Origin: Acidobacteriota bacterium
Lineage (GTDB): Bacteria; Acidobacteriota; Terriglobia; Acidiferrales; UBA7541
Reading direction: 5' to 3'
NCBI GenBank assembly: GCA_003224085.1
Contig: QHYK01000048.1
Coordinates: 62,001 to 126,000 of the forward strand
DNA: 64,000 nucleotides
The notes beneath the pieces are model-generated. The model was not told where the DNA came from and did no database searches. It saw only the letters and a program-made list of their open reading frames with translations. Below, in pieces: positions 16,678-24,860 of this stretch (its first letter is position 1; each line of letters starts with the position of its first letter). Position numbers and translations under genes: made by a program.

Positions 16678-18264
16678 TCAGTCGGAGGCCACGGAGAACT
16701 GCGGTGCCTGCGGCGTCGGCAGCGGAACAACCTTGCCATGCTTGACCGCAGGCTTCAGGATCAGCGGAATTCCAAGATATTCCTCAAGCAGATGCTTGCC
16801 CGCCCCGAGGCGCGCGGCGGTCTCCACGTCGTCAACCAGTCCTCGAACGTGAAGCACGATGGTCTCTTCGGATTTTTCTGCCCGAAGCCCCGCGCCGCTC
16901 TCTACGCCGCATTTGCGAAGGGCCAAGGCCAGTCGCAAGACTCCGGTCAATGCGCGAACGCGATTCTGCCGCTCGGCGGACAATTTGGAAAACGGACCCG
17001 ACTTCTCCGACGGTTCGGTCCCCCGGTGATAGCGGACCACGGCTCCCAGCAATTCCCACTCTTCGTTGTTCCAGCCGGGAGGCAACGGCAGACCAAGAAT
17101 AAATTTGCGCGCAGCCTTTTGCCGGGACTTGTCCGTATTGGCCGCGCCTGCTCCGTGGAGCCGTGCCGCTGCCAGCAAGATGCGCCTCAGCGGTGGCTCG
17201 CGAAATGCCATGCCGGCGTTCGCGCGTTTCAACGCTTCGTAAATTGCCACGGCAATTCGAGAGATTTGTGACGTGCGGTTCGCGTCCGGGTCGACAGCGC
17301 GGGCTGTCGCCCGCAACCGAGCCTCTGCAGCGGCCTCGACCCGTCCGTTCGTTGGCAGCCCGGCTCGCCAGACATTCCAGAGGCTCGTTTTTCCTAACGT
17401 GAGTTGGCGGTAAGTGCGCAGGCGCTCCTGCCGCTCGCGCCCGATGATTTCGGCCCAGAGATTCAACGAGTCTTCTGTTTCGACGAAATCCGACTTCTTG
17501 ACAACATCCGACAGGACGTCCAGGTCGTGAACTTCTCCTAGCAAATCCTGGACGCGCTTAAGGTTCTCGCTCCATATCGCGTAGTGCTCCGGAAGCAGGC
17601 TCTCAACCGTATATCGGAACCGTTTCAGGCTAATGCGCAATGCGTGCCACGGCTTGGGCTTTTCTGTGCGCAACGCTTTTGCGTGAAGCTCCTTCGCGTC
17701 TTGGAATCGCTCCAGCGCCAGACATTCAGCCGCCAGCCCGCCCGCTGGCACCTGGCGGCTATGTTTCCGCAAAACCCGCGCTAGGTGTTTCCAAGACTTT
17801 ATGTCGAACTTTGCCACGGCGTGCAGCGCCACCGCGCGCAGTTGCGCCTCCTGCGCTTTGAAGTATCCCTCCAAATGCGCGCGGACCGGATCGTTTTCTG
17901 GTCCGAACTTCTTGACCAATTCCTCCATCACTTGCGCGTCGCGGAGCGCGCCAAGCGCCCGGAAAAGTTTTCGCGCTGCTCTACGCATCGCCGGCCAGAC
18001 CGGGTCGGGATCCATTTCCTCCATGGCCGCGGCGACCGAGCGGCATCGGCGAATGGCCACGCGAAGATCATGGACAGCGTCTGGGCTTGGCGACGCGCGC
18101 ACCAATTCCCGTTCTTTCAGGACTTGTTCCATCCAGAAAGACAAATCACGGTGCTCCGCGTGACCTCCCGCAGAAACGGGAGTAACGATGGATACGGATC
18201 TCCTCAAGATGCCCGCCCGGATGTTTCCTGGCGAGACGGAAACCCCTGCCGAGCGAGGAAGCAT
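16678..18264 (-). CDS. CHAD-domain protein fused to a degenerate Ppx-like C-terminal domain
   Basis: A 528-residue protein. Residues about 35-330 form a CHAD domain (conserved histidine alpha-helical), starting with HDLRVAIRRCRS (65-76) and rich in Arg and His on its helices; CHAD domains bind polyphosphate. Residues about 345-500 resemble the C-terminal HD-like domain of Ppx/GppA (ARKFILGLPLPPGW, VVRYHRGTEP, VLRLALALRKCGVE, KHLLEEYLGIPL). The HD catalytic pair is lost (LHGAG at 369-373). It is convergent with ppx and sixA. The fusion suggests the protein uses the Ppx-like part for binding or dimerisation rather than catalysis. Confidence 0.85.
   Translation of the reverse strand: MLPRSAGVSVSPGNIRAGILRRSVSIVTPVSAGGHAEHRDLSFWMEQVLKERELVRASPSPDAVHDLRVAIRRCRSVAAAMEEMDPDPVWPAMRRAARKLFRALGALRDAQVMEELVKKFGPENDPVRAHLEGYFKAQEAQLRAVALHAVAKFDIKSWKHLARVLRKHSRQVPAGGLAAECLALERFQDAKELHAKALRTEKPKPWHALRISLKRFRYTVESLLPEHYAIWSENLKRVQDLLGEVHDLDVLSDVVKKSDFVETEDSLNLWAEIIGRERQERLRTYRQLTLGKTSLWNVWRAGLPTNGRVEAAAEARLRATARAVDPDANRTSQISRIAVAIYEALKRANAGMAFREPPLRRILLAAARLHGAGAANTDKSRQKAARKFILGLPLPPGWNNEEWELLGAVVRYHRGTEPSEKSGPFSKLSAERQNRVRALTGVLRLALALRKCGVESGAGLRAEKSEETIVLHVRGLVDDVETAARLGAGKHLLEEYLGIPLILKPAVKHGKVVPLPTPQAPQFSVASD
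17728..17760. repeat. Nested inverted repeat within the CHAD gene
   Basis: AGCCGCCAG (17728-17736) and CTGGCGGCT (17752-17760) form a 9-bp stem, with a second inner stem GCCAGC/GCTGGC. It encodes a Gly/Ala/Pro-rich stretch between CHAD helices (VPAGGLAAECLALE). It resembles other palindromes of this window that lie inside reading frames. Confidence 0.45.
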
Positions 18265-18573
18265 AGACTAGCTCTATGCAACGCGCGCGTCCAGTCGGCC
18301 TGTGGGTGCTCTGTGGAAATCTTGAAACCGAAGCGAACCGGTCAATCCAATCCGGCGGCCACGCCAGTGTTTTCCTGAGTGCCGCATCGTGATATGCTAT
18401 TTTTGTTTATCCACCCGGAGTGGTGTTATTGGCACAACTGGTGACAATCGGATTGGCCACATCAACCGACCGCGTTCTTTACAAGCCGCATAAACACAGG
18501 GGTGTTTGTCAAGGTAGCTTCGAATCGGTAGTCGAACCTCAATGAAACGCGGCAGCGGTTTTTCAACAGATTT
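18265..18573. other. Region between the CHAD gene and tRNA-Leu
   Basis: About 309 bases upstream of the CHAD gene and downstream of the tRNA, both on the minus strand. I see no gene. The CHAD promoter should be here but no clear -35/-10 pair stands out. Confidence 0.4.
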
Positions 18574-18660
18574 TGGTGCCCGAGAATGGGGTCGAACCAT
18601 CACGGCCTTGCGGCCACCGGATTTTGAGTCCGGCGCGTCTGCCAGTTCCGCCACTCGGGC
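18574..18660 (-). tRNA. tRNA-Leu (anticodon CAA)
   Basis: The 87-base minus-strand sequence folds as a class II tRNA. The acceptor stem pairs GCCCGAG with CTCGGGC, followed by A and an encoded CCA (18574-18576). The anticodon arm is CCGGA-CTCAAAA-TCCGG, giving anticodon CAA for leucine UUG codons. A long variable arm (TGGCCGCAAGGCCGTG) and the T-arm GGTTCGACCC are present. Confidence 0.95.
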
Positions 18661-18871
18661 AGATCGGCAGGATACCACAGGGGTGGAGCCTTAGCCTATT
18701 CCCAGGGCGCTGTGCTATTTTTTCTTGGGAATATGTGGGAATATGTCGGATCTGCAGCCAGTCCAATGAAAAGAAAGAACCGCAACTGCGACCAGGCGAC
18801 CGGAGTGAATGGGTCGGCAGGCAGAACTTCCTCGGCGGCGCAATACCGCAATAATGCTGCTTTTGCTGGCT

Positions 18872-19030
18872 TCAATCATGGTGGTGTTCCCGAGCGCAGA
18901 CCTCAGCGCTGCAGCAGGCAATCCCTTTCTTGGGCGTCACCAATCGGGACGCGACGACGGTTCCCCCTATGACGATGAGGAGAAATACGAGCACTCTAAA
19001 TGGCACGTTCACTGGTGACAGGCGCTTCAC
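18872..19030 (-). CDS. Possible small single-helix membrane protein
   Basis: A 52-codon frame from GTG 19030 with AAAGGA a few bases upstream. It encodes a basic N-terminus, one strong hydrophobic helix (FRVLVFLLIVIGGTVVAS) and a tail with two adjacent cysteines and three histidines. No family is recognised. The surrounding DNA is decayed, so this may be chance; the hydrophobic run and ribosome-binding site are the only support. Confidence 0.3.
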   Translation of the reverse strand: MKRLSPVNVPFRVLVFLLIVIGGTVVASRLVTPKKGIACCSAEVCAREHHHD

Positions 19031-19229
19031 TTCTATCCTTTCCCCTTCGAGCGTCTGGCAGAAACGACAGGATATTGCGCGAACCTGCGACAGCGAATGG
19101 CCCCACGGTACTGCCGCGCCAGTACTTTCGGCAGTGCCCCGGCACTCGCTGGTACGGGAATACGAAGCACGGAAAATACGTAGGTGAATGTGCGGCGATC
19201 CAGGATGGGAATCGGCCTGCATATGGGAA

Positions 19230-19516
19230 GGCGTGCGGGTCGAACTGCCAGTCGGTGGAAGCCACGGCTCCTTCTTCCTCACCTTCAGCCAAGGCAACAA
19301 ACGAAGTAGACGAGCGGACCATCCGAAGCATGGTGGACCAGGCAGTCGCTCGCCTTAATAAAGGGGATGTCAGCTTTGGACGACTTTTGGGATGAGAATG
19401 CCGATTACGTCGGAGTTGATGGAACGCCCATCAAAGGGAGGGGGCAGATTGAATCGGGTTTGCGCATGATGGCCTGTACTTGCTCAATCAAACCTCCGTG
19501 TCAACACTGTAGGTAA
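19230..19516 (+). pseudogene. NTF2-like (SgcJ/SnoaL type) fragment with a frameshift
   Basis: In one frame the sequence reads DERTIRSMVDQAVARLNKGDV, and after a one-base skip near 19372 it continues ALDDFWDENADYVGVDGTPIKGRGQIESGL before stopping at 19516. Together this matches the first half of small NTF2-like enzymes that start with a helix and a GDV-DFWDENADYV-DGT pattern. The second half of the fold is missing, so it is a remnant and not just a sequencing slip. Confidence 0.6.
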
Positions 19517-19987
19517 AGTCTTACGCAAAAAAATCATGTTCGCTGACAGACGGCAAATCACCGCCGCAGTAAATGAGAGCGGCGTTGCAGATCGTCCTTT
19601 TCCCGGATTTGGTTCAAATGGAGACTGTGTTGCAGATCCTGCTTTTCCGGGCGTGGCTTAACCTGAAATTTCCTGCTGTCGCCCAGCCGCTTTATGTCGA
19701 AGGGCTCAGGAATTGCCCCTCGCTCTTTCTTTCCGAGCGCGATTACGCCCGCCATTGCGCGGCGCGGTGGAGCCTCGGCTTAGAGCCGATTTCCCGTAAG
19801 GCGGCAGCCCAGCCAAGACTAAACAACAAAGCTGACGCAGCCGGATTTCTTGGTTGATTTTTTGTGGGTCGTTTCTTCCGCCCCTTAGAAGATTCCTGAT
19901 AAATTCGCTCATCCTATGCCAAACAGTCTAAATTGGTGCGATAATCTCCCCACTGTCCCTGATAGCTCGTCCCCAGTTGGTGAGTGA
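19517..19987. other. Intergenic region with no recognisable gene
   Basis: About 470 bases. Two related segments, GTTGCAGATCGTCCTTTTCC (19584-19603) and GTTGCAGATCCTGCTTTTCC (19630-19649), form an imperfect direct repeat. Short frames exist on both strands but none shows family similarity or a convincing ribosome-binding site. Confidence 0.4.
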
Positions 19988-20257
19988 ATGCGTCTACCTT
20001 ATTGCATCCTTAGTGTGCTCGGCGACGTTCTCGACGACGGAGGGCTATATTTCGTAGAGGCAGCGCAAAGCCTCGACGCTGCAAAAGCGCGTGTGCAAGC
20101 ACTCGCGGAGTTGTGGCCAGGCGAATATGTTATTTATGACGAGGCGACCGGAGAGCGAGTACTTATTATCGCAGCCTCGTCCGCATCGGCAGAATCGCAC
20201 GGGCGCTTAGAAACTGTGTGGTCAATCAAAGAGGTTGTGGGTTTGTTGCCACTCTGA
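19988..20257 (+). CDS. Hypothetical protein, 89 residues
   Basis: A short frame with an ATG at 19988 that encodes a compact, mostly acidic protein with a mix of helix- and strand-like stretches (YFVEAAQSLDAAKARVQALAELWPGEYVIYDEATGERVLI). The segment YVIYDEATGERV looks like a beta-hairpin. I do not recognise the family. It is followed on the same strand by a PilZ gene about 285 bases later. The coding call rests on composition only. Confidence 0.45.
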   Translation: MRLPYCILSVLGDVLDDGGLYFVEAAQSLDAAKARVQALAELWPGEYVIYDEATGERVLIIAASSASAESHGRLETVWSIKEVVGLLPL

Positions 20258-20541
20258 CGATACGAGACATTAGCACACCTGGTTTGACAATCTGCGAAAT
20301 TCCAAATAGAAGCCAGCGCCAAAGGCAAGTAGTCCATGCCGAACCTATTTTCATGTTGCAATCGGATATCACTAAGTCCATTATGTACCCGCTGTTGTCC
20401 CCTCAGTTTAGAGGCGGGAACTGGTCAACGGTAGCCGCCATCAGTTCCGAAGACGTATCGTTCGCAACGATTCCCGCCCGTAAAGTCCTGCGCGCTTATA
20501 CATTCCGCCATCTTTGGCAAGGCCGCAGGCGGTGGTCGCAC

Positions 20542-20877
20542 ATGTCGCAGCAATCCGTTTTCCAGTCAAGGAGGTTCACACCCCGAGTCGACACGCAGGA
20601 GGGGGTCTTCGTCGATTGGTGCTGTTTTGGACTTGAAGACATTTCACGAGTTCGGAATCTGAGCCTGGATGGTCTGTTTGTCGAGACACGCAAGTCAAGG
20701 AGTATGGGTTCGACGGTCAAGCTTGAATTTCTTGTCCAGGAGGGACAGATCAGGGCCCACGCAGTTGTGAAGCGTACAGAGCCCGGTAGTGGATTGGCAA
20801 TGAAGTTCACGGCAGTAACTGAGGAAGATCGTCTGCGACTGGGAGCATTGATAAACAGGTTTCGCTATTCGTCGTAA
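20542..20877 (+). CDS. PilZ-domain protein
   Basis: A 111-residue single PilZ domain. Both halves of the cyclic-di-GMP motif are intact: RFTPR (RxxxR) near the N-terminus and NLSLDG in the middle. It should therefore bind cyclic-di-GMP, as far as motifs tell. I chose the ATG at 20542 because PilZ homology starts right after it; the frame stays open upstream to 20218 without similarity. The closing helix (EEDRLRLGALINRF) is typical. A long inverted repeat begins nine bases after its stop. Confidence 0.75.
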   Translation: MSQQSVFQSRRFTPRVDTQEGVFVDWCCFGLEDISRVRNLSLDGLFVETRKSRSMGSTVKLEFLVQEGQIRAHAVVKRTEPGSGLAMKFTAVTEEDRLRLGALINRFRYSS

Positions 20878-20885
20878 TTTCCCGG

Positions 20886-20959
20886 TTACCAAATGGAGCC
20901 TTATGTCCCCATGCCTAAAGAATGCCTAAAGGCCGGGGCTTTACGGCTCCATTTGGTAA
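20886..20959. repeat. Long inverted repeat with an IS605-like inner hairpin
   Basis: A 15-bp perfect arm TTACCAAATGGAGCC (20886-20900) pairs with GGCTCCATTTGGTAA (20945-20959). Inside are two copies of ATGCCTAAA and a GCCTAAAGGC palindrome flanked by CCCC and GGGG. The same GCCTAAAGGC core with a following G-run occurs at 61015-61029, beside the TnpB remnant. It could be a small palindromic mobile element or the scar of one; a terminator for the PilZ gene is another reading. Confidence 0.6.
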
Positions 20960-20967
20960 GCCAGTAG

Positions 20968-21210
20968 GGTAAGCCAGCCTGCGGCATATGGTGGACCTGG
21001 GATGCGCGGCTGACAACGACTTTCATCCTATGGCTACTCTACATTTCATACCTTCTTCTCCGCGGGATGGTAGAGGATACTGATCGGCGTGCGAGAATCT
21101 CCGCGGTATTTGGGGTTTTTGCTTTTCTGGATGTCCCGTTGGTCTATGTGTCGACTGCAGTCTTTTTCGGCGGCCCAGAAGCGACGATTTCGAGGTGGGG
21201 CCAAGCGTGA
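20968..21210 (+). pseudogene. ccmC: ccmC (heme exporter subunit) C-terminal fragment
   Basis: An open frame of 80 codons bounded by a stop upstream (20965) and TGA at 21208. It contains the heme-handling signature WWTWDARLT followed by two hydrophobic helices (TFILWLLYISYLLLRGM and AVFGVFAFLDVPLVYVS), as in the C-terminal half of CcmC. The N-terminal four helices are absent and no start codon is suited, so it is a remnant. No other cytochrome c maturation gene is in the window, which implies displacement or deletion. Confidence 0.75.
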
Positions 21211-21436
21211 ATAATCCTCCGCGAAAAATTCGGCTTAAGAGAATTATTTCATCTGGCTTATCAACTCCTCGTGGACAATTTCATATTCTGGCCAAGACCA
21301 CCGCCTGCGAGTGTTCTCTTGCTCTCAAAATAATCCGAGGCCTCGCCATTGAATCGGTTTAATATGCTCCGTGCGGCTCGCCCGGGCGGCGTGCACGGCT
21401 ATGCCGCTGTAACTCTGGACTCCCAGGAGGGGTTTC

Positions 21437-24097
21437 TTGCGACGCTCGATTGGCATTTTCTTCTCGATGGTTTCTGCAATCGCCATTTCCTTTGCGATTC
21501 CCAATTTCGCAATAGCCGCTGACTCCAGTGGTTCCGCAAACCGAACCTATCTGCACAAGAATTGGGAGCTTCAGTCTTCCTGCGAAGTGAAAGCCACCGG
21601 CGACCAAATTTCGCAGACGGGCTTCGACACTGCCGGCTGGCACAAGACCGACATTCCTGCTACGGTGGTCGGCGCGCTGGTCACAGACAAAACTTATCCC
21701 GATCCCAACTACGCCACGAATCTCGATTCCTTCCCGGGGATCAGCCATTCGAACATACGCGTTTTCGCCAATGAGGACATGCCCGAAGGCAGTCCTTTCA
21801 AATGTTCCTGGTGGTACCGAACCGAGTTTTCTTCGCCCGCCGACACAAGCAAGAATGTCTGGCTCAATTTCCTCGGCATCAACTACCGCGCCAACATTTG
21901 GGTCAACGGCCAGAGAATCGCTGACACCAATGATGTCGCCGGGACCTACCGCGCTTACGAATTCGACATAACCAAGTACCTCAAGCCCAGCGTCGCTAAC
22001 GCCCTGGCGCTCGAGATTTTCGCCCCCGACAAATACGACCTCGGCATTACTTGGGTCGACTGGAACCCTACCCCTCCCGACAAAAACATGGGCATTTGGA
22101 AAGAAGTGTTCCTTACTACCTGCGGCCCGGTCGCGTTGCGAAACCCCTTGGTCTCTTCAAAGCTCGACTCTGAGTACAAGACGGCCGAATTAACCATCAG
22201 CGCGGAAGTCCGGAACACTTTCAAAGAAGCAGTCAAAGGCGTGCTCCACGCACAGCTGGACACCGTCGCTCTCCGGCAGCCAGTGGAGCTCGCCGCCGGC
22301 GAATCCAAAATTGTCAAATTCTCTCCGGAGCAATTCCAAAAGCTCAAACTTGCGCGTCCCAAACTTTGGTGGCCCTATCAAATGGGCACGCCAAATCTCA
22401 AGACCGCGCATCTTCGCTTCGAAATCGGCAAGCAGGTATCGGATACCGCCAGCGTCACCTTTGGCATTCGCGAAGTCACCTCCGAACTCACCGACAAAGG
22501 CTATCGCCTTTTCAAAATCAATGGCCGCAAAATTTTGATTCGCGGCGCGGCCTGGGCTCCGGATCTGCTCTTTCGCTGGTCTTCCGCAAAGTTTGACGCC
22601 GACCTCGCTTACGTGCGCGACATGCACTTGAACACCATTCGCCTCGAAGGACGCCTCGACCGCGACGAGTTCTTCGACAAAACCGACAAGCTAGGAATTC
22701 TCGTCATGCCCGGCTGGACCTGCTGCGATGCTTGGGAGCGCTGGAAGTATTGGGAGGGAGATCAGAATCGCGTCGCCGCCGCTTCTTTGCGCGATCAAAT
22801 CACGCGCTTGCGCAACCATCCCAGCGTCTTTGTTTTCCTCAACGGAAGCGACAATCCGCCGCCTGCCGACGTCGAACAAATGTACTTGGCCATCGAAAAA
22901 GAATTGGATTGGCCCAATCCCATCGTGTCGTCAGCCTCCGAGCAAAAGACCACCTTGACCGGCGCGTCCGGCGTTAAGATGACCGGCCCCTACGAATATG
23001 TTCCGCCACACTATTGGCTCGAAGACACCCAAGCCGGTGGCGCCTATGGTTACAACACGGAAACAAGTCCAGGGCCGGCGATTCCTCCAATGGAATCTCT
23101 CGAAAAGTTCATCCCCAAGCAACATCTCTGGCCTATCGATGACGTCTGGAACTATCACGCGGGCGGCGAGCGCTTCACCAACGTAAACATTTTCACTGAC
23201 GGTTTGAACCGCCGCTACGGCGAGGCCACTTCCCTCGAGGACTACGAACGCAAAGCCCAGGCCATGACTTACGACGGCGAACGCGCCATGTTCGAAGCCT
23301 ACGGCCGCAATAAGTACACTGCAACCGGCGTGATTCAGTGGATGCTGAATAACGCCTGGCCTTCTCTGATCTGGCATCTCTACGACTACTACCTCGTTCC
23401 CGCCGGCGGGTATTTCGGAACCAAAAAGGCGTGCGAGCCTGTCCATGTGCAGTATTCCTACGACGACAATTCCGTCAACGTGGTTAACAGCACCTACGAA
23501 GCTCGGAAGGGAATGAAGGTTTCCGCGAAAATCTACAACATCGATGCAAAAGAAAAAGCCACGCGAAACGCAACCCTGGACATAGCTGCAGATAGCAGCA
23601 CCAAAGCCTTTGACCTGCAAGCTCCCGACGGACTCTCTACAACTTACTTCCTCAAGCTTCAGCTCCATGATGCCGCGGGAAAACTCGTCAGCGACAATTT
23701 CTATTGGCTTTCCACGAAGCCCGACACGCTCGAGTGGGCCGAGAGAAAAGACACCGACTACACGCCGCAAAAGGATTTCGGTGACCTGACCGGACTGAAC
23801 AGCCTGCCAAAAGCTAAGGTAACGATTGCCAAATCAACGCGGGCGAGCGGATCGAATCAGTGGGTCACCGTTTCCGTAGCCAACACTGGCGATAGGGTGG
23901 CCTTCTTGGTTCACCCCCGCCTCACTCGCGGCAAGAACGGCGATGACGTGGTTCCTGTTTTCTGGAGCGACAACTACTTTTCCCTGCTGCCCGGAGAAAA
24001 AAAATCTGTCACCGCGCAGTTTGACAGCTCTTCGCTTGCAGGGGCCCCTCCTAAACTCGTTGTGGACGGCTGGAACCTCGATCCGGTGTCACCATGA
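21437..24097 (+). CDS. Secreted glycoside hydrolase family 2 protein, exo-beta-D-glucosaminidase-like
   Basis: An 886-residue protein with a signal peptide ending near residue 28. A GH2 jelly-roll sugar-binding domain (about 35-230), an immunoglobulin-like domain (about 230-345), a TIM barrel (about 345-660) and C-terminal beta domains follow. The catalytic acid/base appears as Asp472 in NGSDNPP and the nucleophile as Glu542 in YNTETSPGP, matching the layout of exo-chitosanases such as CsxA (Asp469/Glu541). Such enzymes release glucosamine from chitosan ends. AGGAGG lies a few bases upstream of the start. The 3' end overlaps a convergent regulator gene by 47 bases. Confidence 0.88.
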   Translation: MRRSIGIFFSMVSAIAISFAIPNFAIAADSSGSANRTYLHKNWELQSSCEVKATGDQISQTGFDTAGWHKTDIPATVVGALVTDKTYPDPNYATNLDSFPGISHSNIRVFANEDMPEGSPFKCSWWYRTEFSSPADTSKNVWLNFLGINYRANIWVNGQRIADTNDVAGTYRAYEFDITKYLKPSVANALALEIFAPDKYDLGITWVDWNPTPPDKNMGIWKEVFLTTCGPVALRNPLVSSKLDSEYKTAELTISAEVRNTFKEAVKGVLHAQLDTVALRQPVELAAGESKIVKFSPEQFQKLKLARPKLWWPYQMGTPNLKTAHLRFEIGKQVSDTASVTFGIREVTSELTDKGYRLFKINGRKILIRGAAWAPDLLFRWSSAKFDADLAYVRDMHLNTIRLEGRLDRDEFFDKTDKLGILVMPGWTCCDAWERWKYWEGDQNRVAAASLRDQITRLRNHPSVFVFLNGSDNPPPADVEQMYLAIEKELDWPNPIVSSASEQKTTLTGASGVKMTGPYEYVPPHYWLEDTQAGGAYGYNTETSPGPAIPPMESLEKFIPKQHLWPIDDVWNYHAGGERFTNVNIFTDGLNRRYGEATSLEDYERKAQAMTYDGERAMFEAYGRNKYTATGVIQWMLNNAWPSLIWHLYDYYLVPAGGYFGTKKACEPVHVQYSYDDNSVNVVNSTYEARKGMKVSAKIYNIDAKEKATRNATLDIAADSSTKAFDLQAPDGLSTTYFLKLQLHDAAGKLVSDNFYWLSTKPDTLEWAERKDTDYTPQKDFGDLTGLNSLPKAKVTIAKSTRASGSNQWVTVSVANTGDRVAFLVHPRLTRGKNGDDVVPVFWSDNYFSLLPGEKKSVTAQFDSSSLAGAPPKLVVDGWNLDPVSP

Positions 24098-24524
24098 CGT
24101 GCCGGTGAGTCTCTCGCGAAAGATTGTGACTGCTTGCCTCAACGGACGCATTTGTCGCGGGCACCGTAACCGCCAGGTGATTCCTGTTCACCCGCTCCAC
24201 CGGCGCGACAAAACAATAGCCCAGTCTCGGGCGCGTCTCGATAAATCGCGGGCTTTGCGCCGTGTCCCCCAGGACGCTGCGGAGCTTGTTGACCGCCGTA
24301 TTCAAGCTGTGGTCGAACGCAACATAGGTGTTTGGCCAGAGTTTTTCGCAAAGCGCCTTTCGCCTTACCACTTGTCCAGCGCTTTCAACTAGCATCTCCA
24401 GGATTTGGAAGGGTTTCTCTTCCAGTTGGATGCGCATGCCATGCTTACGAAGTTCTCGCGATTCGAACGACACTTCAAACGTGCCAAATCGCACAACCAA
24501 GGGCAAGCTCTTCACGTCATTCAT
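24051..24524 (-). CDS. Winged-helix DNA-binding protein (CadC/OmpR C-terminal type)
   Basis: A 157-residue protein whose residues about 10-105 form a Trans_reg_C winged helix: RFGTFEVSFESRELRKHG, LEEKPFQILEMLVE, VRRKALCEKLWP, DHSLNTAVNKLRSVLGD and PRFIETRPRLGYCF. Relatives with this type of N-terminal domain usually carry a transmembrane helix and TPR or WD repeats after it. Here only a polar tail of about 50 residues follows, so the sensor part is missing. Its 3' end overlaps the GH2 gene convergently, which may have truncated it. It has no obvious target; the nearby GH2 gene is a guess. Confidence 0.8.
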   Translation of the reverse strand: MNDVKSLPLVVRFGTFEVSFESRELRKHGMRIQLEEKPFQILEMLVESAGQVVRRKALCEKLWPNTYVAFDHSLNTAVNKLRSVLGDTAQSPRFIETRPRLGYCFVAPVERVNRNHLAVTVPATNASVEASSHNLSRETHRHVMVTPDRGSSRPQRV

Positions 24525-24860
24525 GGGCTCTACCCGGGGGACGTCCCTGGCCTCGACCCAGGTTGCCCGCCGATCCTTTCTGCTTGAGTTTTTGGCCTAA
24601 GTCAGTATTTCCGAGACCTCCTGACAGTGATAAAGACTTGACCTCCTCCTGATTTATTCCCGCCGCTTCGGCGGAAACTCGGCAGCGAATCGGGCTTCGC
24701 TGGCTCCAAGGATCACAAATTACGCGGAATTGACACCGCGGAGACACCGCTCAGACAACTCACCTCAGCTCTTGCCATACGCTTTTCTTGGAATGTGATC
24801 ACACAGCGTTCGAGAGTCCGCGTTGCGTGCTCGCCAAAACTATTTAAGGGGGAAATTCAA
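24525..24860. other. Intergenic region upstream of the ferritin-like gene
   Basis: About 336 bases between the divergent winged-helix gene and the ferritin-like gene. Promoters for both should lie here. I see no gene; the only clear element is the ribosome-binding site AAGGGGGAA just before 24861. Confidence 0.4.

Noticed and set aside
18809-19395. Plus-strand frames between the tRNA and the NTF2-like fragment
   Set aside because: The hydrophobic start near 18854 resembles a signal peptide, but what follows has no similarity and is overlapped by other frames; composition does not support a gene.
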